A DNA stretch of 64,000 bases from Schizochytrium sp. CCTCC M209059. Lineage: Eukaryota; Sar; Bigyra; Thraustochytrida; Thraustochytriidae. Location of the stretch: the NCBI GenBank assembly GCA_000818945.1, contig JTFK01001292.1:1-64000 (forward strand). The letters are read 5' to 3'. Position 1 is the first letter of the stretch, and each line of letters starts with the position of its first letter. The notes below the pieces were generated by a model, which had not been told where the DNA came from, ran no database searches, and saw only the letters and a program-made list of their open reading frames with translations. Both the position numbers and the translations under genes were made by a program. Below are positions 46,220-55,615 of this stretch, in pieces.

Positions 46220-46665
46220 GGCAAGGTCCAACTAGTTTCCTCCCCCTCCCTTCCTTTACAGGATTCCTTGCGCTCTTGACCTCATGCGTAGTTTAGTTTA
46301 CGCGTTCACTATTTGCTCGTTTGCGCCAAGCAGGTTCCATCTTTGCAATTTGAAGAAAAATATATAAATTCGCTGCGCGCATGCAATCCAAAATGCACAT
46401 GCCATGGTCTTTCTGGCCCTCTTGATCGCTTTCCTATAAAAATCAGTTCCCTTGTCCTGCCTTGCCTGTGCGGCCGGCCGTCAAAGATGAAAAGATCTTG
46501 TTGCAGAGGAGCCCACATTAACACGACAAATCGAAGAGACACGCGCGGTGCGGCATCGGCAGTACCCAAACCCATCTGGGCCAGCCTGCGCGGGAGTGAA
46601 GACGCGGATGCGGCGCGCAGGCCAGCACTTCCGTCCGAAGAGCAGCAGCACAACGGGCAGCAACG
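46220..46665. other. Intergenic region between SYLF-WW and WD-repeat genes
   Basis: This 446-base tandem spacer holds the 3' flank of the SYLF gene and the promoter of the next gene. An AT-rich patch with ATATATAAAT lies at about 46358. No gene is seen; open frames on both strands are short and featureless. Confidence 0.55.
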
Positions 46666-48237
46666 ATGGGCAACGAGATTGCCTTTTGTTGCTCGACGCA
46701 GCGTGGCAGCGGCGGACTCTGGAGCGAAGACGACGATCTCTTGTTCGCGGCACCCGAGCGCGCCCGGGAAGACCCCGTCAAGCTGCAGCTGCGCGCGCTC
46801 GGAGAAGGGTCGCCGCGACACTGCGTGCACGTGGGTGAGGCAAGCTCAGAACAGCTTGCAGGCATGGCACGTCGCGCGGCGGCCCTGGCAAGGCGCAAGT
46901 CGGACTCGAGCACGGAGAGCGCCTCTACCCTGACGAGCAAGGCTGAGGAGCTCGAAGCAGACAGCAATCGCGAACTGCGTGCTTTTGCAGGACCGCAAGC
47001 GACGCGCGTGCTGACGACGCACGAGCTCGGTACCGGTCGCTTTGCTACGAGTATTTGGCGAATCGAGCCCGTGCCCATGGACTCATTACGCAAAGTCTCA
47101 TCCTCTGCATCAGGTCAGCCCCTCAGGCGAGGGCGCCTCCGTCTCGAAGCATGCACGCTAAGTCCGGCTGATATGAGATTCCACTGCAGTCACTTGTTTC
47201 TGTTCGGTCGAAAGCTTTTCTTGGCGGTGGCGGCATCATTGAAAAGTGATATTGAAGACAAAAGCGTCGATACACCGACTTGCGCAATTCGATTGTACAG
47301 TCTCGAGGAACTTCCAGCAATGCCCACCTCACTCGGAAACTCATTGTGTCTCATAGGGGAACTTTGGGCTTCTGCCTCAGAGTTGCGTGGCCACGTGGTC
47401 CACATTTATGGCCATCAGGGTACCTTGGTGTGCGCGGACGAATATGGTTCCCTTGTTATTTGGAAACTTCAAATGAATACGGAAGATCCACATAACATGG
47501 CCTCCCCGTCCACTTCCGCTGCACCCTTTTCCTCTTCGAATAAAAATGCCTTCGTCTCGGGTATTCCATCCCATGTGGAACAGCTTGACGCTCCAGTGGT
47601 CGCATTGCAGGTGCGCGCCCCCCCAGCAATTGGCATGGTCAATGTGTTTGCCAGCCCAAGCGGCCCCTTTTCCGCTACTTTCCCCTCGTCTGGTGCTAGT
47701 GGGCATACGAGCGAGATTGCGGTCGTGACGAGTTCTGGATCTATTCGAGGCTTTCGATTTTCGTGGGACGATGGCGCGGTAGAGTCAACCTTTTCTCTCT
47801 CTTCTCGTGCGTCGCCAACGGACGCTGAGGAAACACAAGGTGGGGCTATTAGCGCCGTGGCTTTCGCCCCTCTAGATTTCTCTTCGCAACACCAACTTCG
47901 GAACCTGGATGGCCAGCATGCGTACACTCTCATCTTTGTTGCGTCTCATGATGGCTCTCTTTGCGTGTACGATTTACGGAAACCGATGGACGACGCACGA
48001 ATTGCAGTCTTCAAATGTGAAAATCCTATTCGTAACCTAGCGTTCGGGGCTTTTTCAAACGGCCCGCTCGTACTTGGCGAGTCGAACTCGCAGTTTTGTG
48101 TTCGTAAAATGGATCTCGGTGGTTCCTACATGCCCTCTGTGTGGCGAGCAGGATATGCGTCAAAGCAGATTATCGTAGAGCCGGGCCATGCAGTGTTCGC
48201 GCTTTCTGAGCGCGGACATGTACTAAAACTTGACTGA
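46666..48237 (+). CDS. WD-repeat-like protein with N-terminal lipidation motif
   Basis: The product is 523 residues (ATG 46666 to TGA). The N-terminus MGNEIAFCC has Gly2 and paired Cys8-Cys9, the layout of N-myristoylated and palmitoylated proteins, although residue 6 is Ala and not the favoured Ser/Thr. An acidic, Ala/Arg-rich region (about 20-110) is followed by degenerate WD40-like blades: GHQGTLVCADEYGSLVIWKLQ, EIAVVTSSGSIRGFRFSWDD, LIFVASHDGSLCVYDLRKP, VFALSERGHVLKLD. About seven blades could fit in the remaining 400 residues. I do not recognise the family. It is probably a membrane-tethered beta-propeller scaffold; partners unknown. Confidence 0.75.
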   Translation: MGNEIAFCCSTQRGSGGLWSEDDDLLFAAPERAREDPVKLQLRALGEGSPRHCVHVGEASSEQLAGMARRAAALARRKSDSSTESASTLTSKAEELEADSNRELRAFAGPQATRVLTTHELGTGRFATSIWRIEPVPMDSLRKVSSSASGQPLRRGRLRLEACTLSPADMRFHCSHLFLFGRKLFLAVAASLKSDIEDKSVDTPTCAIRLYSLEELPAMPTSLGNSLCLIGELWASASELRGHVVHIYGHQGTLVCADEYGSLVIWKLQMNTEDPHNMASPSTSAAPFSSSNKNAFVSGIPSHVEQLDAPVVALQVRAPPAIGMVNVFASPSGPFSATFPSSGASGHTSEIAVVTSSGSIRGFRFSWDDGAVESTFSLSSRASPTDAEETQGGAISAVAFAPLDFSSQHQLRNLDGQHAYTLIFVASHDGSLCVYDLRKPMDDARIAVFKCENPIRNLAFGAFSNGPLVLGESNSQFCVRKMDLGGSYMPSVWRAGYASKQIIVEPGHAVFALSERGHVLKLD

Positions 48238-48497
48238 GAGAAGGTTCTGCAGAGGTTTCACATTCGCGTTGATTGCGCACACACCAAGAGCCTTCATCTC
48301 ATCCTCACAAAGCTCTTCATCTCGTCGCAAGGTTAAGTGTGAAGATTAGATCGAGCAGCTCCATACTAGGGTAAAGTCTTTGAAACGGTTCACCGTTAAA
48401 ATGGGTCGACTTGGGCAGCGTGGCTTTTGACTAGGAGTCAACTAAGGCGCACTAGAATGGAAAGCCGCTGACTTCGAAATGGACCAGCCGGGGTAGT

Positions 48498-48990
48498 TAG
48501 GCACCGAAGGGCTGGACATCCAATGAACTCTTCATCGAGTAGGCCAACATGCTTGTGCGCTGGATCGAGACAAGCTTCACCCCCCCCCCCCCCACACATC
48601 CTAATTCTGGATGGGCATGGGTCGCACACGGACTTCTCGACGGCGCTCAAGCTCCATAAGAACGAACGGATCATGGTCACCTGCATGCCGTCCCACACGA
48701 GTTTGGAATTCCAGTTACTTTATAAGGGAATCTTGAAGCCCTTCAAGAACGCCTACAAGCAGCATGTTCAGCGTGTGACGAAGTTGCACGGTGCGCAAGC
48801 TATGAACCAGTACCGGATCCTGAAGTTCGCCGAGCTCGCATTGGCAGAGGCCTCTACACTACCTACCAAGGATAAAGATCGCGTTCAGGACCACCGGGCT
48901 CTGGCCACTCAACATGAAATGGCCCGCCAACCACCTCGAACACCTCCCTCACAGTGGCCTTTTTTACCTCGGCCGGTCGACCAGTAGAGC
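48498..48990 (+). pseudogene. Decayed pogo/Tc1-type DDE transposase fragment
   Basis: From 48501 one frame reads PKGWTSNELFIE, stops at TAG 48540-48542, then continues ANMLVRWIETSF up to a C run at about 48580-48594. Beyond it the +1 frame continues as HILILDGHGSHTDFS, MPSHTS and GILKPFKNAYKQ. These are the conserved steps of the DDE_1 domain (GW...ELF...W...F, LLLDGHxSH, PPHTT..QPLD..., PFK.AY). The Asp of the family QPLD motif is Tyr here (QLLY). Stop, frameshift and lost catalytic residue show it is dead. The intact part can be read as a 154-codon ORF from ATG 48523. I find no start region or terminal inverted repeats. Confidence 0.7.
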
Positions 48991-49708
48991 GACAAAGCAG
49001 CTTGCAGAAGCCGTCCCAGCGTCGACGCCGGAGGCGCCATTGCCCGAAGTGCGTGGTTACAGACTGACGTGCAAGCCTCTGCAGGCTCTCTGGGGCCATA
49101 CTGCAGAACAGCACGCCTGGCTAGACGACGAGCACATCGACATGATCGCGAGGAGTATCTCGTCCGACTCAACCACGAAGATCATGGTCCTCGACACGCA
49201 GTTTGCTGCGTGGTGGATGGAGTGGACGCTCGACAATGATTGGGCGCGGGGTGCGCCTGGCACTGGGGAGAACCTCGCATCGCAGCTCGCGGACCGAGGG
49301 ATCTTGTAGTTTCCGTGCCACACGGCCGGCAACCACTGGACTTGCAATTTCGCCTTCCTTCACGAGCGCCGCTTCGAGTTCTTTGATCCGCTCGGTAGAC
49401 CGCAAGCCATTCTTGATGCCGTTTGCCAAGACATCATCCATAGCATTTCTCGCTGTGAGAACTTCATCGACACATCCTCGGAGCCACATTTCTGCCACCA
49501 AGCGACAGGAGGGTTGCACGGCGGATCGCAACTGGGGTGCCAAGGGTGGTCAACACAAGCATGCACGATGACTTTTTCGAGCAGCGCAAACAAGACCGGG
49601 TCACGCAACGCGCAGAAAAAGCGAGTGCAATTCGCTGAGGAGGGCGATGTTGAGTTAGTTACTCTTGATCCAGCTAGCAGCCGAGTCGCCAAATGTCTTC
49701 TGTTATAA
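48914..49708 (+). pseudogene. Broken Ulp1-like (C48) cysteine peptidase frame
   Basis: One frame runs from ATG 48914, broken by TAG at 49307-49309, and continues to a stop after 49705. Before the stop it reads HAWLDDEHIDMIAR, typical of the Ulp1/SENP entry helix (WL.DE.I). After it come AGNHWTCNFAF and RRFEFFDPLGR, the positions of the catalytic His and Asp in C48 proteases (HW and FDPL/DSL). The expected DCG.F block with catalytic Cys is not intact; a weak trace (ADRNWGA) appears in another frame near 49530, suggesting a frameshift. Ulp1-like domains are often carried by plant and protist DNA transposons, which fits the neighbouring DDE remnant, but a shared element is inference. Confidence 0.55.
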
Positions 49709-49781
49709 TCGAGGCGAAAGGATGACCTAGCAGGTCCTTGCCAGATATCTCGAGCTGCAGGGTGATCGGATAAGCCTAGCG

Positions 49782-50297
49782 ATGTCAAGGTCCGCCCTAC
49801 TCGAATGCATTCGCGCTCTGAAGACCAATCAACCTGGCACCTTGTCTCCTACGACAACCCCTGCTGCATCGATCTCTCACTCCAGTTCTTCGATGGCCGC
49901 AAGTTCTGCAGCAGCACCTGCTCTAGATACAACCGTGGCCTCCACTCCGCAGAACGAAGTCATCTCGGCAGACGAGGAAGCTCTCATCATCAAGGCGTTG
50001 GCCGCGAAGGCAGCTTCTTGCACCGAGTTCGGGTTTACCCGCTCGCACAAGAAGGTCACACGATCAGACATTTTGCAGTACCTCGAGGTCGAAGGCTTGC
50101 GTGTTCCGTGGCATGATCCTCGCGACGACCTCATGCGAACCGTTCTTGATCACATACGGAGCTTCGGCGCTGCCACCGATGCCCTCGTAGGGTATCTCAA
50201 CGAGCGCGTGGCGCTGCTGACGTCCGTCCGCCAGTGGCGACAACTGCATTTTCATCCCCATTATGATGCACATGTGCATGCCCCATATAAACAATAG
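49782..50297 (+). CDS. Hypothetical protein, possibly part of the mobile-element remnant
   Basis: This is an intact frame of 171 residues (ATG 49782, TAG 50295-50297). The N-third is Ser/Thr/Ala-rich; the rest looks helical (ADEEALIIKALAAKAASC, VTRSDILQYLEVEGLRVP, LMRTVLDHIRSFG). I do not recognise it. It follows the Ulp1-like frame by about 75 bases on the same strand, so it may be an accessory gene of the same element or a chance ORF. Confidence 0.35.
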   Translation: MSRSALLECIRALKTNQPGTLSPTTTPAASISHSSSSMAASSAAAPALDTTVASTPQNEVISADEEALIIKALAAKAASCTEFGFTRSHKKVTRSDILQYLEVEGLRVPWHDPRDDLMRTVLDHIRSFGAATDALVGYLNERVALLTSVRQWRQLHFHPHYDAHVHAPYKQ

Positions 50298-50964
50298 GCA
50301 AATACCTAACTCGCTAAATACCCCTTTGCCAATACCCCCCCCCCCGGGCCAAAGAGCCTCGCGGGGAGCCTCGAACGCTCAACTTTGAAATACTCTCGCC
50401 CCTCCAAAACTCGACCAGAACCATTACTGGAAATTTTGTGCAGTCCGCCGCGGCACGGGCCTGTCCTGTGTCCCGCTCCGATACTCGCGCGTGGACTTGC
50501 TGAAGAATTTTCTGAACATTACGAAACCGGGTCCAAAGCGAAGGTTTTACTTTAAGCACCAGGACAAGATGCTGCATTTCTCGGGTGAAATCCGGAGCTG
50601 GTCGTGAACGTTGTCGTCAGAAGTGGCTCTTCTGTTCGTAAGTGGCAGCGTCACCCCTCGCTGTCAAATGGTTCGAGTGAAGTAAGTAAACATGTACGTA
50701 TATTACGCAATCACCGCAATCCTGGTCTTCTTCCAGTCAAGCTAGGTGGAGCGGAAATAGCACATATGTTTCGTTGTTGGTTGGTTGGTCTGTTTGCATC
50801 CTTGACCTCTGGCGAGACGCACGGAAAGTGCCAAGGTATACTTAACTTACCCTGCATCCGCCCAGGTTGCAGCGACAGACGCGATTCTGCAGCCCGATAT
50901 TGAATCCTTGGATTCAATTGTCCGGTCTTAAAATTTTCTTCATCCGGCCAAGCACTGACACCGT
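50298..50964. other. Spacer without recognised genes
   Basis: It begins with AT-rich sequence and an 11-base C run near 50336. No domain-bearing frame was found. It lies between the transposon-like remnants and the first, truncated member of the membrane-protein array. Confidence 0.5.
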
Positions 50965-51198
50965 GGCACCTGCAGGTACTCGAACGGCATTTGCCTTGGA
51001 GGAGAAGGGTGCAACTGCATTGGTGGGCACGTCGGAGAACTGTGCTTGCTGACAGTGATCGTTGGTGTGCTGGTGATTGTGATCCTTGCCTTGATCATTG
51101 CATTATGCATGCGAATGTACAAGAAGAAGAAGACCACATCAGCTGCGCTCGTCTCGGCGTCCTCTGAATTGAAAGATGATGATACCCCGCGGGTCTAG
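50965..51198 (+). pseudogene. Truncated copy of the EGF/5-TM membrane protein family
   Basis: The frame reads SNGICLGGEGCNC..., then the EGF signature CNCIGGHVGELC, the first TM segment (LLTVIVGVLVIVIL), the Lys cluster YKKKKTTSAALV and SSELKDDDT. It then diverges and ends at TAG 51196-51198. The 5' Cys-rich part with its start codon and all segments after TM1 are missing. Homology to the intact copies resumes only at about 51488 in the 3' flank. About 290 unrelated bases sit between. Confidence 0.8.
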
Positions 51199-52460
51199 AA
51201 GGCCCTGCGTTTTCAGTCTGAGCTACAGTGAACTAGTTAATTTTTCAGTATCGTTCTCCGCAATTGAGGTCGCCATGGGGCCAATAAACCATGAACCGGA
51301 GAGCTGGTCGTATGGAAAGCGTTTTTGTAGTAGAAGCGCACTCTGTAAGCCCATGCCACAAGCCGGGAGTTTGATAACAGTAGGTCCTCTGCAAACGTAG
51401 TCTCTGGGAGCATGGGCCTAGGTCCAGGGTCCACCTTGAAAAAGCTTGTTACCAGAACATTTCCTTTGCCCACGTCGGCGCATCACAGCTGGTCGAGAGC
51501 TGCTTACTTCAAGCAGCAATCAGTCTCGTTCGTTAATGCGATTTGTTCCATCCGATATTCGAAGAAAAGGGCGGGTGCTGGATTTCGTGAGCAGATGTTT
51601 CCTGGGTTTCCTGAGTTTCTGTCTACAAATATCTCTTATGTTCGAAGATTGCAAACGCATCAGCGTAAACAAAACATCTTCGCCTTTCCAGGACGAAAAG
51701 TCGTTCTCGTCAGCGATTGATCTGATCTGAGTCTTTTCCTTTTCAAAGCGTGTCCCCGCTCGCTCACTTCGGCGCTGACAAGTAGTATACGTGGTCAACT
51801 TGGAATGGCGCTAGCGAACGTTCTTGTCAAACGTAGCTGTTCGTAAAGTTAGTTTTTCTCTCGCTGTCAATTCGTTTGGGTAACCGCAGTCGCCGTTCCT
51901 AGCTGATTCACGTCCAATCACGCTATCTTGAACGAGTACTACAACATAGGCGCAATAAGAAGGACAAACAGTGAAAACACGAATTTGTACCCAACAAAGC
52001 AGCCCTAAGGTACTACTCGTCCAGTTTGCTGCGACGGACGCCCGGTCTTCAAGTTGCAGCCACGTCTTGCATCAGCCCGGCCATGGGTAGGTAGTCTTGA
52101 CACTCTCTTCTTCACCGTCCAAGCCCACCTTGCCATCTTCGGGGTCTGTATTTTGATGACGCATTAAGCGCGGTAAGCTTTTTTTTCTTTTGATTCGCTG
52201 TCTGGTCATTCAAGATTGACTCACAAGAAGAGGTATGGATAGCCGTAGCAAGCAATAGTTGCTCTCCAGCCACCAACCCGGTCTCTCGAGATGAACGGGC
52301 GGTCAACGGTGATCAAACCAGGGACAAGGGCGGTATGGGTGGGCGTACACAATGACTGGCCAAGGCGCCGACAGAAGAGAAAGAATTGCGCGGCACGATG
52401 CAATAGCTGAGCAAGCTTTGATTCGTTTCTGGCAATCCCGCAACGTGGTGGATCGACCAG
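51199..52460. other. Spacer of the tandem array between pseudogene and first intact copy
   Basis: 51199-51487 is unrelated to the other units. From 51488 to the next ATG the sequence matches the 3' flank and upstream region found after the later copies. This copy lacks the GATC microsatellite seen before the other two genes. No separate gene is seen. Confidence 0.6.
51488..52140. repeat. Array flank repeat, copy 1
   Basis: About 650 bases homologous to 53526-54180 and 55616-56315 and, partly, to 57826-58136. It runs from a GCTGCTTACTTCA motif past CGCTCACTTCGGCGCTGAC to CTTGCCATCTTCGG. The first half is closest to copy 3; copy 2 is more diverged there. Confidence 0.85.
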
Positions 52461-53435
52461 ATGTCTTGCGAATCTGCTTGCAACGCGATCTGCGAAACAG
52501 GCAGCTATGCAGCCTCCTATACCTGCTTTAACGGCGTATGTACGCAGGTCATCTGCGAGCCCTTGAACGGCGCTTGTACGCAGGCCACCTGCACGCACTC
52601 GAACGGCATTTGCCTTGGAGGAGAAGGGTGCAACTGCATTGGTGGCAACATCGGAGAACTGTGCTTGCTGACAGTGGTCGTTGGTGTGCTGGTGATTGTG
52701 ATCCTTGTCTTGAGCGTTGCATACTGCATGCAAAAGCAGGAGAAGAAGCAGAAGACCACATCAGCTGCGCTTGTCTCGGCGTCCTCTGAATTGAAAGATG
52801 ATGATACAGAGAAACAGGCGATTGAGGTGAATGATGCTGTAGAAGAGAAGCTTTTTCAGCCGAGCGCACGTGCACTTGCGCGTGGCGTCATCGGCATGGT
52901 CCTTCTCGCCATTGTGCTCTCTAACACTGTCAAGATGTCGGAGGTAATGACGACATATAGTGTTGGAGTTGCCGAAATGACTGCGATCTTCAGCGCTGAT
53001 TTGTCGACTCTGAAGGTCGAAGTGGAGGGCTCTATTTCCACTTTTCCTTCTTTTCCGATTGCAGAAGACAGTATGACCTGGGAAGATTATTGCGTGTACG
53101 TCGAGAATTTTGAGGACGCTATAGAGATGTTTCGAGAAGTGGGGCTTCTAATTCCAGGCCCCGTACAGTGCTCTTATGTAGCTCCGACACGCTCCTTTAT
53201 CATTGCAGCCGTTGCCATGTACTCCGCGGCAAGTGTCTGCGCGCTGCATCCGCGTGGAGACACTTTTGGCATGGTCACATCCATGCTTGGTTGGGTCTTC
53301 GTTGTCGCTGGTGTCAGCTTCTGGTTCGCCGTTCTCGGAGCCTGGACCGGCATCGAGGCAGGTGTTGGCATTCTTTTGAGCATCGCCTTCTTCGGAGTCA
53401 CGATCATCACATGCGTGCTGCCGAAGCGCCCGTAA
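52461..53435 (+). CDS. EGF-signature five-TM membrane protein, tandem family copy 1
   Basis: The product is 324 residues (ATG 52461, TAA before 53436). An N-terminal Cys-rich region (1-66) ends in CNCIGGNIGELC, which fits the EGF signature C-x-C-x2-x-x2-G-x2-C. TM1 follows at once (about 66-90), then a Lys-rich cytosolic loop (EKKQKTTSAALVSASSELKDDD), TM2 (RGVIGMVLLAIVLSNTV), a loop of about 90 residues with paired Cys, and TM3-TM5 ending in ITCVLPKRP. There is no cleavable signal peptide, so TM1 would act as a reverse anchor with the EGF part outside. This copy has one more Cys repeat (NGACTQATC) than its neighbours. I do not recognise the family; a surface receptor or adhesion role is only a guess. 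Confidence 0.8.
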   Translation: MSCESACNAICETGSYAASYTCFNGVCTQVICEPLNGACTQATCTHSNGICLGGEGCNCIGGNIGELCLLTVVVGVLVIVILVLSVAYCMQKQEKKQKTTSAALVSASSELKDDDTEKQAIEVNDAVEEKLFQPSARALARGVIGMVLLAIVLSNTVKMSEVMTTYSVGVAEMTAIFSADLSTLKVEVEGSISTFPSFPIAEDSMTWEDYCVYVENFEDAIEMFREVGLLIPGPVQCSYVAPTRSFIIAAVAMYSAASVCALHPRGDTFGMVTSMLGWVFVVAGVSFWFAVLGAWTGIEAGVGILLSIAFFGVTIITCVLPKRP

Positions 53436-53525
53436 ATGGTTTCTTCTTTTCCACGGTGCATAGACTTTCGCATAAAATCAATCTTCAGTAGTTCCTGAGT
53501 GTTGTTATACCTTCAGAGGAGGTGC

Positions 53526-54180
53526 TTGCTCGACAGCTGCTTACTTCAAGCAGCACTCAATCTCGTTCGTTAATGCGATTCGTCCCATCCGATATTTGAA
53601 GAAAAGGGCGTGTGCTGGATTTCGTGAGCAGATGTTTGCTGGGCTCTTTGAGTTTCTGTCTACAAATATCTCTTATGTTCAGAGATCTCAAACGCGTCAA
53701 CGTGAACAAAACATCTCCGCCGTTTCAGGACGAAAAGTCGTTCTCGTCAGCGATTGATCTGATCTGAGTCTTTTCCTTTTCAAAGCGTGTCCCCGCTCGC
53801 TCACTTCGGCGCTGACAAGTAGTATACGTGGTCAACTTAGAATGGCGCTAGCGAATGTTGTCGTCAAACGTAGCTGTTCGTAAAGTTAGTTTTCTCTCGC
53901 TGTCAATTCGTTTGGGTAACCGCAGTCGCCGTTCCTAGCTGATCCACGTCCAATCATGCTATCTGGAACGAGTACTACAACATAGGCGCATTAAGAAGGA
54001 CAAACAGTGAAAACACGAATTTGCACCCAACAAAGCAGCCCTAAGGTACTACTCGTCCAGGTTGCTGCGGCGGACGCCCGGTCTTCAAGTTGCAGCCACG
54101 TCTTGCATCAGCCCGGCCATGGGTAGGTAGTCTTGACACTCTCTTCTTCACCGTCCAAGCCCACCTTGCCATCTTCGGTC
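53526..54180. repeat. Array flank repeat, copy 2
   Basis: Homologous to 51488-52140 and 55616-56315. The first 290 bases carry many differences from the other copies. From the GCTGACAAGTAGTATACG motif on it is almost identical to copy 3 (for example GAATGTTGTCGTC against GAACGTTCTTGTC in copy 1). Confidence 0.85.
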
Positions 54181-54200
54181 CGTATTTCGATTTGTGGAAC

Positions 54201-54226
54201 GATCGATCGATCGATCGATCGATCGA
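54201..54226. repeat. (GATC)n microsatellite
   Basis: About 6.5 copies of self-complementary GATC upstream of array copy 2. An equivalent run lies at 56333-56356 before copy 3 and is missing before copy 1. Confidence 0.85.
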
Positions 54227-54558
54227 CAGAGAGAAAAACGGAGACGTGGCATCAAGCGCGGTAAACTTTCTTTTTGATTCGCTGTCTGCCAGCTGGTCAA
54301 CCAGAAGCGAGTCACTAGCGGAGATGGCCGCAGCAAGTGTGCAGACACCTCAATAGTTGCTCTCCAGCCACCGAACCGATCTTTCGAGACGAAGAGGCGG
54401 TCAACGGTGATCAAACCAGGGACAAGGGCGGTATGGGTGGACGTACACAATGCCTGGCCAAGGGGCCGACAGAAGAGAAAGAATCGCGCGGCACGATGCA
54501 ATAGCTGAGCAAGCTTTGATTCGCTTCTGGCAAACTCGCAACGTGGTGGATCGACCAG

Positions 54559-55518
54559 ATGTCTTGCCTAGCTTCTTGCAACTCGGCCTGCGGAACAGGC
54601 AACTATGCAGACAACTACGCCTGCGTAAACCAAAGTTGCACGGAGGCCACCTGCAGGCGCTTGTACGGCGATTGCATTGGAGGAGAAGGGTGCAACTGCA
54701 TTGGTGGGCACATCGGAGACCTGTGCTTGCTGACAGTGGTCGTTGGTCTAGTGGTGATTGTGATCCTTGTCTCGAGCATTGCATACGGCGTGCAAAATTA
54801 CAAGAAGAAGAAGACCACATCAGCTGCGCTTGTCTCGGCGTCCTCTGAATTGAAAGATGATGATACAGTGGAACATGCGATTGAGGTGAATGATGGCCCG
54901 GCTGAAGAGAAGAAGCTTTTTCAGCCGAGCCCGCGTGCACTTGCGCGCGGCCTCATCAGCGTGGTCCTTCTCGCCATTGTGCTTTCTAACACTGTCAAAA
55001 TGTCGGAGGTAAGGACGATGTATCACGATTACTCTACACATTCCAAAATGTCTACGATCTTCAGCGCTGATTTGTCGAAACTGAAGGTCGAAGTAGAGGG
55101 TTCCGTTACCGGTGCCCCCTCTTTTCCGATTGCAGAAGACAGTATAACCTGGGAAGAGTATTGTGCGGCGGTCGATAATTTCGATGTCATTATACAGGCA
55201 TTTCGAAATGCGGGGCTTCTAATTCCAGGCCCCGTGCAGTGTTCGAATGTAGCTCCAGCACGTTCCTTTATCATTGCAGCCGCTACAATGTACTCCGCGG
55301 CAAGTGTCTGCGCGCTGCATCCGCGTGGAGACACTTTTGGCATCGTCGCATCTATGCTTGGCTGGGTCTTCGTTGTCGCTGGCGTCTGGTTCTGGTTCGC
55401 TGTTATCGGATACTGGTCCGAAGCCTTGATCAGCGTCGAGGCCGGTGTCGGCATTCTTTTAAGCATCATTTTTTTTGGAGTCACAATCATCGCATTCGTG
55501 CTGCCGAAGCGCCCGTAA
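54559..55518 (+). CDS. EGF-signature five-TM membrane protein, tandem family copy 2
   Basis: The product is 319 residues (ATG 54559, TAA 55516-55518). The layout is the same as copy 1: Cys-rich N-terminus, EGF signature CNCIGGHIGDLC, TM1 (LLTVVVGLVVIVILVSSIAY), KKKK loop, TM2 (LISVVLLAIVLSNTV), an external loop with Cys, then three TMs ending AFVLPKRP. Differences from copy 1 cluster in the Cys-rich region, in the segment after TM2 (RTMYHDYSTHSKMSTIF) and in the mid loop, while TMs and the SSELKDDDT motif are kept. It lacks one Cys repeat and has a longer inter-helix end (GYWSEALIS). Confidence 0.8.
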   Translation: MSCLASCNSACGTGNYADNYACVNQSCTEATCRRLYGDCIGGEGCNCIGGHIGDLCLLTVVVGLVVIVILVSSIAYGVQNYKKKKTTSAALVSASSELKDDDTVEHAIEVNDGPAEEKKLFQPSPRALARGLISVVLLAIVLSNTVKMSEVRTMYHDYSTHSKMSTIFSADLSKLKVEVEGSVTGAPSFPIAEDSITWEEYCAAVDNFDVIIQAFRNAGLLIPGPVQCSNVAPARSFIIAAATMYSAASVCALHPRGDTFGIVASMLGWVFVVAGVWFWFAVIGYWSEALISVEAGVGILLSIIFFGVTIIAFVLPKRP

Positions 55519-55615
55519 ATGGTTCCTCCTTTTCCGCAGTGCGTAGACTTTCGCATAAATTCAATCTTCAGAAGTTCCTCAGTGTTGTTATGCCTTTGGA
55601 GGAGGTGCTTGGTCG

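Larger units (their letters stand above)
53436..54558. other. Spacer of the tandem array, copies 1 to 2
   Basis: It comprises the shared 3' flank (53526-54180), a GATC microsatellite (54201-54226) and about 330 bases of upstream sequence shared with the other copies. No gene is seen. Confidence 0.6.

Noticed and set aside
54450..54848. 132-codon frame overlapping the start of array copy 2
   Set aside because: It is an out-of-frame reading of the conserved EGF/TM1 coding sequence and its leader. The Cys pattern and hydrophobic segments make sense only in the frame that was called.
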